IMG/VR virus record: IMGVR_UViG_3300046718_000604
Coordinates: 1 to 35,679 of that record
Strand: one strand, 5' to 3'
DNA from: a virus
Length of the DNA: 35,679 bases
Numbering within the stretch: the stretch's first letter is position 1; the number at the start of each line of letters is the position of its first letter. The position numbers and the translations under genes are program-made. Below the pieces are notes generated by a model. The model saw nothing but the letters and a program-made list of their open reading frames with translations, was not told the DNA's origin and made no database searches. Positions 1 through 7,402 of this stretch are shown here, in pieces.

Positions 1-473
1 AGCGTAAACGCGCCGACCGTCGTGCCGGAGACACGGACATCCAGCCGCCCGCCGAAGGTTTCGGTGTGGCCCGATTCCATCTGCACGGTCCAGCCCGCCT
101 GCGCGTCCGCGTCACTCCCGTTGTTATCTACCAGCCGCAGTGACCCATAGACGCTGGCCCGCTTCCCGCCAATCGCCCACGCCTTCGTCGTCACGGCCAA
201 GGCCAACGCGACGGTCACTTGAGCCGTCGGTGTGCCGCTATTCGCCGTGCCCGTGATCGCCACGAAGTTCCGATTCCCTGCCGTCGTGTCGTTAAACCAG
301 AGGACATGACTCCCGTCGGTCGCCACGCCAGCGAGGTTCGGGGATCCATCCAAGACCACTGTCGTCCCTGTCGAGACGCCCGCACTGCCAGTCAAGGCCG
401 TGGATGGGCCAGCCCCACTCGCGGCAGAATCGCTGCCCGTTGAAGAGTTGACCAGAATGGTCGGAACGGCCAT
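1..473 (-). CDS. Tail fibre/tail spike protein, N-terminal part (runs off the left edge)
   Basis: The reading frame opens with ATG at 473 and stays open to base 1, so about 157 residues of the N-terminus are visible and the C-terminus is missing. The start reads MAVPTILVNSSTGSD and is followed by a Gly/Ala/Ser/Thr-rich stretch, then VATDGSHVLW, WAIGGKRA and a later GWTV. This layout is typical of the head-binding or capping segment of phage tail fibres and spikes that continue into a right-handed beta-helix, which would lie outside the window. It is the last gene of the late strand visible here, five bases beyond the preceding gene. A role in host binding is inferred from this pattern; the receptor-binding part is not seen. 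Confidence 0.65.
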   Translation of the reverse strand, partial: MAVPTILVNSSTGSDSAASGAGPSTALTGSAGVSTGTTVVLDGSPNLAGVATDGSHVLWFNDTTAGNRNFVAITGTANSGTPTAQVTVALALAVTTKAWAIGGKRASVYGSLRLVDNNGSDADAQAGWTVQMESGHTETFGGRLDVRVSGTTVGAFT

Positions 474-476
474 CGA

Positions 477-800
477 CTATTTCACGGCAGGATTCGGCGC
501 CACGAGCAGGATGGAGGTCAGGGGCGCTCCACCGCTCGCCTCATACAACGTGATCAAGGCTTGGGCCTGCAAGATGATCGCATAGGCGTTGTCATTGGTG
601 ATCGGTTTCCGCCCGTCGGTCGCGGAGCCATCGCTGATGATGTTCACTGTATCGCCGGGGATGATCACCGCCGCGACGTTCTGGGCGTTCCAGTCGTTCA
701 CCAGCGCCTTCGCCATGTAATAGGCTTGCGCGAGGCGGTCCGCGCCGGGACGGATGCGACCGTTGGAAAAGGCAATCGCTTGCGGATTGGTATTCGGCAT
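477..800 (-). CDS. Hypothetical virion-associated protein (107 aa)
   Basis: The protein has no motif I recognise by name. It begins MPNTNPQAIAF, has an amphipathic helical first half (DRLAQAYYMAKALVNDWN), a short beta-like part (VAAVIIPGDTV) and a helical second half rich in Ala and Leu. It follows the zinc ribbon gene directly, with its ATG adjacent to that gene's stop codon, and precedes the tail fibre gene. Small proteins at this position between the adaptor and the fibre are often minor virion or tail components. That role is inferred from position only. Confidence 0.7.
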   Translation of the reverse strand: MPNTNPQAIAFSNGRIRPGADRLAQAYYMAKALVNDWNAQNVAAVIIPGDTVNIISDGSATDGRKPITNDNAYAIILQAQALITLYEASGGAPLTSILLVAPNPAVK

Positions 801-1073
801 CTAGTGACGCTCCCAGTGTGCGAGTTGTCGTTCCAGCGGGGTACAGACGCCGAGATCGTAGCAGGGCAGGCAGACCGGTTGGCTGCAGAGGTGACAGCCC
901 GCCCCGTCTTCCTCCGTCCAACGCCCGTCTCGATGAGGAATCAGGTAGACCGTCGAGAGGGTGTTCGGTTTGACGAAGACCACCTTCCCGCAGTGGCCGC
1001 AGGAGATGGTGTCCCGTTCCCACAGGGGGCGATCGGGATCGACGATGGTCGCCAGCCCGTGGGGGGATCGCAC
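801..1073 (-). CDS. Zinc ribbon protein (90 aa)
   Basis: The start is GTG at 1073, three bases after the previous stop, with no clear ribosome binding site, so translation probably depends on coupling. Two Cys pairs are visible: CGHC near residue 25, and CHLC followed by CLPC near residues 60-71, spaced like a zinc ribbon or a treble-clef pair. The tail reads CTPLERQLAHWERH. Compact proteins with this Cys pattern and a CTP(L/F)E end are, from memory, found in structural clusters of other tailed phages, where their role is unknown. Zinc binding is a prediction from the cysteines. Confidence 0.7.
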   Translation of the reverse strand: MRSPHGLATIVDPDRPLWERDTISCGHCGKVVFVKPNTLSTVYLIPHRDGRWTEEDGAGCHLCSQPVCLPCYDLGVCTPLERQLAHWERH

Positions 1074-1076
1074 AAC

Positions 1077-1526
1077 TTATTGCTCGTCGACCCAGACTTC
1101 AGCGGTGCTCGCAACGAGGCCACACGTTGGAGTCGCCACACCGATGCCGTTGCTGGCCGTAGCCGGATAGACGATCTCCTTGCCTTCACGGGCTGCCCAG
1201 CGGAAGGTGGCGCGTTGGTTCAAGGGGATGGTCAGCTGGATCTGGTTCGCCACGTAGGTTGGTTCGATCGTGTGGTTCTGACCGGCGTCGAACTCGGTTG
1301 CGGCATCAGCGGGATCCACCGGTTGCGGAGTCACCGAGGTGGAAGTCCCTGCCGCGGTGAATCGCTGGAACACCCACAGGAACGGATTGTCCGCGACCGT
1401 GCCTTCCGCACCGACGATCACGTCGTAGATCTTGCCACGGCGGGGGCGGGTGGCATCGGCAGCGACAGACCCTACCGAGAGCGTCGTGGAGGCCGTGCGT
1501 TGCATGCGTACTGCGTAGGCTGCCAT
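1077..1526 (-). CDS. Hypothetical virion structural protein (149 aa)
   Basis: The start at 1526 is chosen because a strong AGGAG sits eight bases upstream of ATG, even though the frame is open a little further. The sequence is mostly beta-prone, with Thr, Val and Ala runs (TASTTLSVGSVAAD, TIEPTYVANQIQLTIPL) and no cysteine motif or membrane segment. This is typical of small head- or tail-associated beta proteins, but I do not recognise the family. It lies between two other small proteins in the head-to-tail part of the late operon. Confidence 0.7.
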   Translation of the reverse strand: MAAYAVRMQRTASTTLSVGSVAADATRPRRGKIYDVIVGAEGTVADNPFLWVFQRFTAAGTSTSVTPQPVDPADAATEFDAGQNHTIEPTYVANQIQLTIPLNQRATFRWAAREGKEIVYPATASNGIGVATPTCGLVASTAEVWVDEQ

Positions 1527-1534
1527 CGGATCTC

Positions 1535-1846
1535 CTAGTAGGGAATGGTAAGGATATGGAGGACCCCGGAGGTCCCGATGACCCACAGGTCCGAGAGCTT
1601 CACGGGTCCATCGGGGAACGGGCCGATGTACAACGGTTCCATCGAGGCCGTCTGAGCAAAGATCTTGAACCCGTAGACCGAGGTTGTCAGGCTGCTGGAC
1701 GATCCGATGAAGCAGTCGGTCTCAGTCGTCAAGATGATCTGGCGACAGGCTTCGTCTGCAGACCCGCCCCGCTGGCTCGGACTCAGCACCGAGGAGAGCT
1801 GCTGGGCTACCGCGGTGATCGTCAGGTTGAAGGATCGCGCAGCCAT
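1535..1846 (-). CDS. Hypothetical virion structural protein (103 aa)
   Basis: It starts with MAARSFNLTITAVAQQLSS and continues with SQRGGSADEACRQIILTTETDCFIGSS and FKIFAQTASMEPLYIGPF. The pattern of alternating beta strands, with a segment that reads like a measured quantity plus offset (PLYIGPFPDGPVKLSDLWVIG), is seen in small phage proteins located next to head completion genes. The ATG abuts the stop of the 96-aa gene. The function is unknown; a virion location is inferred from the neighbours. Confidence 0.7.
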   Translation of the reverse strand: MAARSFNLTITAVAQQLSSVLSPSQRGGSADEACRQIILTTETDCFIGSSSSLTTSVYGFKIFAQTASMEPLYIGPFPDGPVKLSDLWVIGTSGVLHILTIPY

Positions 1847-2137
1847 TTATTTCTGATCGATCGTGCCGGGGTTGCGATCCGTCAGATCCGGTGGCGGCGG
1901 AGGATTGTCACTCGGTTCCCACCGGGCCGGTGTCGTGGGCAGGCCACTGATCGGGTTGGCGGTTTCCTTCTCGGGCGCCACCTCCACGATCTGTTCCTTC
2001 GTCCAGAAGTCGATCAGACCCGAGGTCCCGCCGAGATCGATCAGCGGATCGCCGCCACGGTCGGTGACCAAGTCGCCACCGAGGTCCTGTGTCGGGACCG
2101 GAGGATTCTGCCAGAGAGGGTTGAAGCTACCAGCCAT
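1847..2137 (-). CDS. Hypothetical proline-rich protein (96 aa)
   Basis: The protein is rich in Pro, Asp and Gly and has repeated short DLGG/DRGG elements (QDLGGDLVTDRGGDPLIDLGG), suggesting a flexible, acidic, largely disordered chain. No catalytic or binding motif is visible. It sits eight bases after the adaptor-like gene and directly before the 103-aa gene, in the same operon. It may be a small linker or assembly factor of the virion, but the sequence alone does not show this. Confidence 0.65.
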   Translation of the reverse strand: MAGSFNPLWQNPPVPTQDLGGDLVTDRGGDPLIDLGGTSGLIDFWTKEQIVEVAPEKETANPISGLPTTPARWEPSDNPPPPPDLTDRNPGTIDQK

Positions 2138-2145
2138 GAAGCACC

Positions 2146-3087
2146 TCAGATGTAATCGGCCACGGTGGCGTCGGTTTGGCGCAGCAGGGACGCGGTCGGG
2201 GCAATCGCACCGATACGGCGGGCCCAGTTGACCACGCTGAGCTGCTGCGGATATTCATTGTCGTCGATCAGGGTGAGTCGCTGCTTGGCGGCTTCCCACT
2301 GGGACGCTAAAAGCTGCGCCCCGGCTAGGCTATACGCCGGATTTTTGAGATCAGTGGTGCCGGGCCATTGAGCCGCCTGATAGCGAATGTAGGTCTTGAA
2401 CACATCCGACCGCCGAGCGAAGACTCCCGGGAGGACATCGGTATCGTTCAGGACCTGTGCCCCCTTCACGTAGAGGTAGGGGTAGGTTCTGACGGAGGTC
2501 GGAGCGGGCCAGTACTCATACTGGACTTGACCCACCGTGGCTGTGGCGGTGGAATACGCACGCGCTACGAGGTAGCGTGGCCCTGTGTCACTGATCAAGT
2601 GACCAGGATCGGAGGTCGCGATGTCATCCTGCGTCAGCCAGAAGGGGATCACCCGCTGGTAGTAGCGATCGAACACCACGAGGAACATCCGGAAGTCGGC
2701 CGGCATGGTCGCATAACAGTCTTGGATGGTGGCTGAAGCAGCCCCTGAGTCCTCCGTGTAGACCTCAGACAGGACCGCGTTGCTCGCGTCCGTCACCGTG
2801 TCGATGGTGTAGACCGGCAGGCGCGTCACCCGGATCTGTCGCCCCGCATCCGTGGAGAGGAAGCCTGCCGTGGAGGTGATCGCCTTGGAGCCTTGCGTGA
2901 AGGTCGTGGTCACGGTTCGTGCGGCCTGAATACTGATCGTACCTTCGCCGCGCAAGAAGGCCCAGTCCCAGTGATCGCAGACTTGGGTGAAGGCTTCCTG
3001 CGCCCATGATCGAACAAGGAGCGGAGGCACCGCTGGGAGTTCCAGATGTGCCCGCCGCCAGATGTCCGCGAAGGTCTCAGCCGCCAT
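2146..3087 (-). CDS. Head-tail adaptor/connector-like protein (313 aa)
   Basis: The N-terminus is helical (ADIWRRAHLELPAVPPLLVRSWAQEAFTQVCDHWDWAFLRGE), followed by a long beta-rich region and a helical C-terminal tail. A short helical N-terminus of the form 'TFxDIWxRxxLxxPxVPPLLxRxWAQxAxxxxCxxWxWAFLRG' followed by beta structure is what I associate with adaptor proteins placed after the major capsid gene in phages with P22-gp4-like or gp6-like connectors. Its position two genes after the capsid and decoration genes supports this. It would bind below the portal ring. The exact family is not certain. Confidence 0.55.
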   Translation of the reverse strand: MAAETFADIWRRAHLELPAVPPLLVRSWAQEAFTQVCDHWDWAFLRGEGTISIQAARTVTTTFTQGSKAITSTAGFLSTDAGRQIRVTRLPVYTIDTVTDASNAVLSEVYTEDSGAASATIQDCYATMPADFRMFLVVFDRYYQRVIPFWLTQDDIATSDPGHLISDTGPRYLVARAYSTATATVGQVQYEYWPAPTSVRTYPYLYVKGAQVLNDTDVLPGVFARRSDVFKTYIRYQAAQWPGTTDLKNPAYSLAGAQLLASQWEAAKQRLTLIDDNEYPQQLSVVNWARRIGAIAPTASLLRQTDATVADYI

Positions 3088-3399
3088 TTACTTCCCGATG
3101 ACTTCGATCCGCCCGCTGTAGGCCGAGATGTCCGTCGCGTTGGTCACCTCGGTGCCCGTGGCGGAGTACCAGAGGATCTTCTTGGTGGTGGGATTCCAGA
3201 ACCCCCAGAAGATCGCCGTGCCATTCGAGATGAGGAGACCGAGGACGGCTGCGATCATCCCGAGTTGGCACTGCTCCGGTGTGAGTGTGTCGCCCCCACT
3301 GGTGTAGGGGTTGGGACCGGTGTACGCGAGGATCCGACGCTCGTAGGCGCCGGACTTGTCGAATCCACCTTTGGTGACGTTACGGTCGAGCGTTGCCAT
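3088..3399 (-). CDS. Small virion protein, decoration/stabilisation-like (103 aa)
   Basis: The sequence contains TPEQCQLGMIAAVLGLLISNGTAIFWGFWNPTTKK followed by GTEVTNATDISAYSGRIEVIGK. The C-terminal pattern 'GxEVxNATDLSxxxGRxxxIGK' recurs, from memory, in small proteins encoded next to phage capsid genes. The stop is adjacent to the ATG of the adaptor-like gene. It is probably a structural accessory of the head. Nothing in the sequence suggests an enzyme. Confidence 0.6.
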   Translation of the reverse strand: MATLDRNVTKGGFDKSGAYERRILAYTGPNPYTSGGDTLTPEQCQLGMIAAVLGLLISNGTAIFWGFWNPTTKKILWYSATGTEVTNATDISAYSGRIEVIGK

Positions 3400-3410
3400 T
3401 CACGCCCTCC

Positions 3411-3965
3411 TTAGGTGGTTTGCGGGACGTCGAGGTCGACCACGCCCACGGTGTTCGTGGGATCGTAGACACCCGCCGAGACGCCCAGCGGTGGATAGGT
3501 CGCCGACGAGGCAGCCGCGAGACAGTCGGCCTTGGCGTTGGTCGCCGACGGAATGACGAACAGGCCCGCCACGGTGGGGGCTGCGGTCACCGCGTCGATG
3601 AACTTCACCGTGGCCGGTCCACCGGTCTGGATGCACCCGTAGTTGCCCGAGGTGATGGCGTTCTGGAACACGCCCGCGATACGACCGCGGCCGAGGGTGG
3701 TGACGGTCGTGGTCACCACGTAGCCGGTTTTGTCCGACCACCACGCCACGGCTCCCACGAAGGGGGCGACCGTCATGGTGGAGTCGGTCTTGACGATCTG
3801 GTAGGTCTTGCTGCGGCCAGATTCCGCGCCCGGTGCGGAGCGGGTGGGCTGGATGACGGTGAACCGCATGCCCAGCTGACCCGGGTAGGCGAGGGTCGGG
3901 GTGTTTTCTTGTTCGGGATCACCAGACTGTAGAAAGACTGGCTGCATCCCCCAATTGTTCGGCAT
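3411..3965 (-). CDS. Putative head decoration protein (184 aa)
   Basis: The gene is the first one downstream of the major capsid gene, the usual place for a head decoration or capsid stabilising protein. The protein is Thr/Val/Ala/Gly rich and beta-prone (KTDSTMTVAPFVGAVAWWSDKTGYVVTTTV, VSAGVYDPTNTVGVVDLDVPQTT), and the middle resembles proteins that report surface-exposed values on capsids (GLFVIPSATNAKADCLAAASS). The start at 3965 follows GAGGAG about seven bases upstream. A hairpin separates it from the capsid gene. The function is inferred from position and composition. Confidence 0.55.
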   Translation of the reverse strand: MPNNWGMQPVFLQSGDPEQENTPTLAYPGQLGMRFTVIQPTRSAPGAESGRSKTYQIVKTDSTMTVAPFVGAVAWWSDKTGYVVTTTVTTLGRGRIAGVFQNAITSGNYGCIQTGGPATVKFIDAVTAAPTVAGLFVIPSATNAKADCLAAASSATYPPLGVSAGVYDPTNTVGVVDLDVPQTT

Positions 3966-3991
3966 CAGATACTCCTCTAAGTTTGAACCAG

Positions 3992-4007
3992 TGGAGCGTG
4001 GGCTCCA
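3992..4007 (-). terminator. Stem-loop after the major capsid gene
   Basis: TGGAGC and GCTCCA form a perfect 6-bp stem with a 4-base loop, just beyond the capsid stop codon (4014-4016). There is no U tract, so it is better read as an attenuator or mRNA end-stabiliser that could lower expression of downstream genes relative to the capsid. Confidence 0.4.
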
Positions 4008-4013
4008 GTCTGA

Positions 4014-5087
4014 TTACGCAGTGATCCCGTGCATGACGCGGCTCAGGCGTAGTGCCTTGACCAGTGGCCCGTTGCCGCCGAAGAGAATCTGACCCGACAC
4101 CTGGTTGTCGTCGCGAGCGCCCTTGAAGCCGGTGAAGCCGAACGCGAACTTCGCCGACTGCGCGATGTAGAGGCGGATGTAGGCGTCGTCACCCTGAGGA
4201 CCGAAGTTCAGCCACCAGAAGGTCTCGCCGGCCGTCGCGAGGTAGTTGCCCAGATCCGCGTCGTTGGTGCCATCCTGCCCCGGGCAGTAGTCGGACATCA
4301 TGATCGTGGCGCGGTCGAACTTCATGCCCGGCCATGCGATTTCCGGCTGCATCGTGTCGATGACCTGATGGGGGAGGAAGTTCTCCGAGATGAACCCCAT
4401 GGCTCGACGAGTGGTCAGGCCGACTCCCGGTGCTTCGTTGCCGATGCAGGCCGAGAGGTAGGAGTGACGCAGGATGCGGTAGGAGATCGACCCGAGGTAG
4501 GGCGAGGCTGCGATGTTCGGGGTGGAGATCTGACCGAGCGGAGGCGTCAGCGCGGGAGCCACGTCGGTTCGGGTCTGTCCACCGTAGCTCGGGAACAGGT
4601 TGCCGGCCCATGACGCATTCACACCGTCGTTCAGGGCTTCCTCGAGGCCGTTCAGTTCCAGCGAGCGGTTGTCACCCACGAGGGCTTGACCGTGGTGGAA
4701 GGCCGCGATTTCGAGGATCGCACTCATGGTCAAGCTGGCCTGCGCCATGTCCGTGCGGATCACGCTGAAGGCTGCCCTCGGGCCCGCCATCTCGACTTCG
4801 AGATCTTCCAGGAACTCCGTGACGTTCACCTCGTAGTACCTCGGGGTGAACAGCATGCCCGTGCGGGTCTGCCGACGGGTGACGTCGAACGAGCCGCCCT
4901 TGCCGTAGGACCCGCCCTTCATCGGCTTGTACATGAAGTTTTCCTGAATCGTCGGGCCGACCCACTTCCGGGTGAAGCGAGCCTTGCACATGGCGATCAG
5001 GGGACCGGCCTTGAAATAGCCGTCGACCACGCCGGGCGCAATTTCCTTGGTAACGACGGTGTTGACATCATCGAGCTGAATCGCCAT
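4014..5087 (-). CDS. Major capsid protein (357 aa)
   Basis: This is the main shell protein. Its length (357 residues) and its place between the scaffold-like gene and the decoration-like gene fit an HK97-fold capsid protein. The N-terminal part has the extended arm and long helical region expected of that fold (TKEIAPGVVDGYFKAGPLIAMCKARFTRKW), followed by a G-rich loop (KGGSYGKGGSFD) and a typical FTPRYYEVNVTEFLEDLEVEMAGPRAAF segment, which suggests the E-loop to spine-helix transition. A strong AGGAG lies six bases before the ATG. I cannot align it, so the fold assignment comes from pattern and context. Confidence 0.8.
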   Translation of the reverse strand: MAIQLDDVNTVVTKEIAPGVVDGYFKAGPLIAMCKARFTRKWVGPTIQENFMYKPMKGGSYGKGGSFDVTRRQTRTGMLFTPRYYEVNVTEFLEDLEVEMAGPRAAFSVIRTDMAQASLTMSAILEIAAFHHGQALVGDNRSLELNGLEEALNDGVNASWAGNLFPSYGGQTRTDVAPALTPPLGQISTPNIAASPYLGSISYRILRHSYLSACIGNEAPGVGLTTRRAMGFISENFLPHQVIDTMQPEIAWPGMKFDRATIMMSDYCPGQDGTNDADLGNYLATAGETFWWLNFGPQGDDAYIRLYIAQSAKFAFGFTGFKGARDDNQVSGQILFGGNGPLVKALRLSRVMHGITA

Positions 5088-5117
5088 TGAGACTCCTGTA
5101 TGCCAACACCACGGTCA

Positions 5118-5879
5118 CTAGCCGCGAGCCGACTGCAGCCGATCGTACTCGGCTACGGCGGTGTCGACGGTGTGATCGGTCGGCTTGCGATCGGGTTGTT
5201 CAAGAATGTCGAGGACCGAGGGCGAGGAGTTTTTCAGGGGGAAGGGCTGATCCCCACCCGACCGCTTCCGCTCCTCCACGAGCTTGGCCTCGACGAGTTT
5301 GTTGATACGCAGATCTTCCTGTTCCTGGGCCTTCTTCTGCAGCGGTTCGGCAAACTTCTGCTGATAGGCGTCGAGAATCGGGAGGCGTGACTTCTGGGCG
5401 AAGACCACGAGGTCGTTCAGATCGAGGACATCACCAAAGGTCTGGAAATGCTTCAGGCTGAGCGCATTCGTGGTGTTGAAGTAGGTCGCCGCCGCCCGCT
5501 CGCGTTCCTCGATCTTCTTGTCGAAGTCGGCATCGGTCATCCCAGCGGGTTTGTCATCCCGAACGACAGTCGGAGGCTGTCCCTTGAGCCGCGCCACTTC
5601 AGCGGCCAGCGCGTCGTAGCCTTCTGCCTTCGGTTTGATCGTTTCGAACCAGGTGTTGAGACGGTCGAAGTCGGAGGTCAGGGTTTCCTCCTTCACCCGG
5701 AGGTCGTCCATCATCTTGCTGTAGTCGGCCCGGGCGAGCACACCGTCTCCCACAGCGGTGAGAGCGTCGGCAGCCTCCGGGGCGGTAAACGCAGATCGAG
5801 CAGACTCCCTCAAGTTTTCTGGCAACTTGGCGAGGACTCCCTCAATAAATGCTTTGCCGCTGTCGAGTGCTTTAGCCAT
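5118..5879 (-). CDS. Putative scaffolding protein (253 aa)
   Basis: The protein is highly charged and predicted mostly helical, with heptad-like regions (YDALAAEVARLKG, DADFDKKIEERERAAATYF, PLQKKAQEQEDLRINKLVEAKLVEERKRS) and a disordered acidic C-terminus. It lies immediately upstream of the major capsid gene in transcription order. Coiled-coil, charge-rich proteins of 200-300 aa at this position act as internal scaffolds during capsid assembly and are later removed or cleaved. No protease motif is visible. Confidence 0.65.
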   Translation of the reverse strand: MAKALDSGKAFIEGVLAKLPENLRESARSAFTAPEAADALTAVGDGVLARADYSKMMDDLRVKEETLTSDFDRLNTWFETIKPKAEGYDALAAEVARLKGQPPTVVRDDKPAGMTDADFDKKIEERERAAATYFNTTNALSLKHFQTFGDVLDLNDLVVFAQKSRLPILDAYQQKFAEPLQKKAQEQEDLRINKLVEAKLVEERKRSGGDQPFPLKNSSPSVLDILEQPDRKPTDHTVDTAVAEYDRLQSARG

Positions 5880-5891
5880 GAGAACCTTCTC

Positions 5892-6287
5892 TTATACGGC
5901 GCCAGCTCCGGCGATACCTCGGTCCATGCCACCTCCGGGGAAACCCGGGCCAGTGGCGGTTGGACTCACAGGGCCAGATCCTGCCTGCATAAGTTTTGCG
6001 AGGACAGCCGCGAGGCCATCCTTCAACTGGGCCCAGTCCGCTGCTAGATCGGGAGTGGCTTGGGCATAACTGTCGAACATCTGCGCGATCGTCTGGGCCG
6101 ACTGCATGATCCCCGTCAGCATCTCCGGAGGCATTTGATTGCTCGGGACGGCTGGAGGGGTCAGGGCGGCGAGACTGAACGGAGTGGCAGATCCTGTGGG
6201 ACCGGCGCCGTTGGCCTGAGGGGATGGCGGAGGTCCGTCCAAGGCGGAGGAACTCTGCGGCATCGGCGGGGCCATCGAGGGACCCAT
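5892..6287 (-). CDS. Hypothetical low-complexity protein (131 aa)
   Basis: The protein is Pro/Ala/Gly/Ser-rich at both ends (MGPSMAPPMPQSS, PGFPGGGMDRGIAGAGAV), with one helical core (GIMQSAQTIAQMFDSYAQATPDLAADWAQLKDGLAAVLAKLMQ). Its start overlaps the previous stop as TGATG. It is the first gene upstream of the scaffold candidate. It may be an assembly accessory or internal head protein; the sequence gives no direct function. Confidence 0.65.
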   Translation of the reverse strand: MGPSMAPPMPQSSSALDGPPPSPQANGAGPTGSATPFSLAALTPPAVPSNQMPPEMLTGIMQSAQTIAQMFDSYAQATPDLAADWAQLKDGLAAVLAKLMQAGSGPVSPTATGPGFPGGGMDRGIAGAGAV

Positions 6288-6496
6288 CAGCGTTTGCCTC
6301 CGTGAATCGTGCGGGACATGATCCCCACGGCTCGCTTCACCTTCTTGTGATGCTTCCGCACGCCAGCCATGCGCTTGGGATCGGCTTGGATCTCGGCAGC
6401 GCGACCCATCGTGCGGTGATCATCCTCGGCTTGGTAGTCGTGCTCGTGCATCGGACCCGCACCGATGGAGGAACAGGAGGCCATTTTCGATCCCAT
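6287..6496 (-). CDS. Small basic protein of the head gene cluster (69 aa)
   Basis: The C-terminal half is basic and helical (RAAEIQADPKRMAGVRKHHKKVKRAV), and the N-terminal half carries a His-rich acidic stretch (MHEHDYQAEDDHRTM). Very short proteins with an 'AEEIxxDPKRxxxxxK' type core occur, from memory, next to portal and scaffold genes in many tailed phages. The start overlaps the previous stop as TGATG, in an identical CGCTGATG context to three neighbouring junctions. Its charge suggests binding to DNA or to the portal; the function is unknown. Confidence 0.65.
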   Translation of the reverse strand: MGSKMASCSSIGAGPMHEHDYQAEDDHRTMGRAAEIQADPKRMAGVRKHHKKVKRAVGIMSRTIHGGKR

Positions 6497-6669
6497 CAGC
6501 GTTTCCCTGTCGACGCCCGAGCGGGGAGATTCTTCCGCTTGGTCGCCGCGAAATCGTGGAGTTGGGTGTGGGACATCTTGAGCAGCCCCTTGTTCTTCGA
6601 CTGGAGCTTCTCGGGATCGTGTTCGGCAATCGCCATCGCGGCCTGTTGAGCCTTGGAGACGGCAGGCAT
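6496..6669 (-). CDS. Small protein with VSKAQQ start, DUF3008-like (57 aa)
   Basis: The frame is 57 codons long and begins MPAVSKAQQAAMAIAEHDPEK. It then reads MSHTQLHDFAATKRKNLP. The combination of an N-terminal VSKAQQ, a helical middle and a C-terminal 'DFAxTKxKxLP' matches the pattern I know for the DUF3008-type family of small phage proteins. Their role is not established. Both neighbouring junctions are TGATG overlaps, so the gene is translated in a chain with its neighbours. Confidence 0.7.
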   Translation of the reverse strand: MPAVSKAQQAAMAIAEHDPEKLQSKNKGLLKMSHTQLHDFAATKRKNLPARASTGKR

Positions 6670-6902
6670 CAGCGGGTCACCTTCCGCTTCGGGAGACGAG
6701 GATCCACCCGGCCACGGTTCGGCAGGTTGATGTCCTTGGCGGCGGGAGATTTTCTCGTGGGGATCTTCGAGGCGATCAGCTGTTTGCCGCTGTCGATCGC
6801 GTTCTGGGTGACCTCGCCGACCTTCGCGATGCCTTGGCCGATCCGCATGAAGGGATCGCTCAGGGCGAGGTTTAGACCGAGGTCGGTCATGTCGTTGGGC
6901 AT
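6669..6902 (-). CDS. Small basic hypothetical protein (77 aa)
   Basis: The start at 6902 (MPNDMTDLGLNLALSDP) overlaps the previous stop by one base (TGATG), which is why the longer open frame to 7130 is not used. The N-terminal half is helical (GIAKVGEVTQNAIDSGKQLIASK) and the C-terminal third is very basic (NLPNRGRVDPRLPKRKVTR). Basic tails of this kind often contact nucleic acid or the acidic inner face of a capsid. I do not recognise a family. Confidence 0.65.
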   Translation of the reverse strand: MPNDMTDLGLNLALSDPFMRIGQGIAKVGEVTQNAIDSGKQLIASKIPTRKSPAAKDINLPNRGRVDPRLPKRKVTR

Positions 6903-7060
6903 CAGCGGCCGTGAACCTTCCGCAACCGAGGATTCCGCTTCTTCGCCACAGACGAGGCATGCCGGGAGGAATTGGCGAGGATGGCTCCGGCGCGATCCTT
7001 CGACACCCCTTCCTTGGCGGCGATCTTCGCTTGGACGGCTTTGAAACCGGGATGATCCAT
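6902..7060 (-). CDS. Small head-cluster protein (52 aa)
   Basis: ATG at 7060 and a stop at 6902-6904 bound 52 codons encoding MDHPGFKAVQAKIAAKEGVSK followed by DRAGAILANSSRHASSVAKKRNPRLRKV. The 'PGFKAVQxxIAxKxGVSxxxAGAILAxSSRxAS' pattern recurs, from memory, as a short protein encoded near phage portals and capsids. It is basic and predicted helical. The stop overlaps the next gene as TGATG, the first of four consecutive such junctions. Its function is unknown. Confidence 0.7.
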   Translation of the reverse strand: MDHPGFKAVQAKIAAKEGVSKDRAGAILANSSRHASSVAKKRNPRLRKVHGR

Positions 7061-7086
7061 AATTCCAGCCCCTGTACGCACAAACA

Positions 7087-7115
7087 GCCCAGAGACCGGT
7101 AGGGGTCGTCTGGGC
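7087..7115 (-). other. Stem-loop in the intergenic gap before the small head genes
   Basis: GCCCAGA-GACC pairs with GGTC-GTCTGGGC with a one-base bulge and a short loop, in the gap 7061-7204. There is no U tract. It could be an RNA processing or attenuation signal between the portal-proximal gene and the small head genes. Confidence 0.35.
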
Positions 7116-7171
7116 CGGAGGCGGTGGCACCGCGATGGTCTGCGGGCGCGTCTGTGGGCTACTGAGCGGCT

Positions 7172-7200
7172 AGTGTGCGGGAGGAGGCTGAGGTTGTCAA
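7172..7200 (-). promoter_or_regulatory. Possible minus-strand promoter in the 7061-7204 gap
   Basis: On the minus strand a perfect TTGACA (plus-strand 7195-7200) is followed after 17 bases by CACACT, a weak -10 (three of six consensus positions). A transcript from here would feed the small head genes, scaffold and capsid. The weak -10 makes this tentative. Confidence 0.25.
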
Positions 7201-7204
7201 GCGG

Positions 7205-7402
7205 TTAGGGTGTGAGTTTGATCTGTGGGGCGTCGAACTGGGCGATCTTAGCCTCTCCGTTGTGGAAGTGGAGGGTGATCGGACCCGTGTATTTCCGATC
7301 ATGGAGGGCTTGGAGGAGCGTACTGAAGTCGGACTCCACAGACCTCGGTGGGGCGAGGAGTTGATCCAACCGATCGAGTAGAACGAAGGTTGGAGGGCTC
7401 AT
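7205..7402 (-). CDS. Hypothetical protein (65 aa)
   Basis: The ATG overlaps the portal stop as ATGA, so it is translated with the portal. The protein reads MSPPTFVLLDRLDQLLAPPRSVE, followed by a helix (FSTLLQALHDRKYTG) and a beta-like end (ITLHFHNGEAKIAQFDAPQIKL). No motif is recognised. It is followed by a 144-base gap, the longest within the structural genes. Confidence 0.65.
   Translation of the reverse strand: MSPPTFVLLDRLDQLLAPPRSVESDFSTLLQALHDRKYTGPITLHFHNGEAKIAQFDAPQIKLTP

Noticed and set aside
561-1538. Plus-strand open frame of 325 codons
   Set aside because: It lies opposite several minus-strand genes that have ribosome binding sites and coupled starts, and its product is Arg/Gly/His-rich like an antisense frame.
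6903-7130. N-terminal extension of the 77-aa gene to 7130
   Set aside because: The stretch covers the 52-aa gene in another frame and has composition unlike a protein; the TGATG start at 6902 is preferred.
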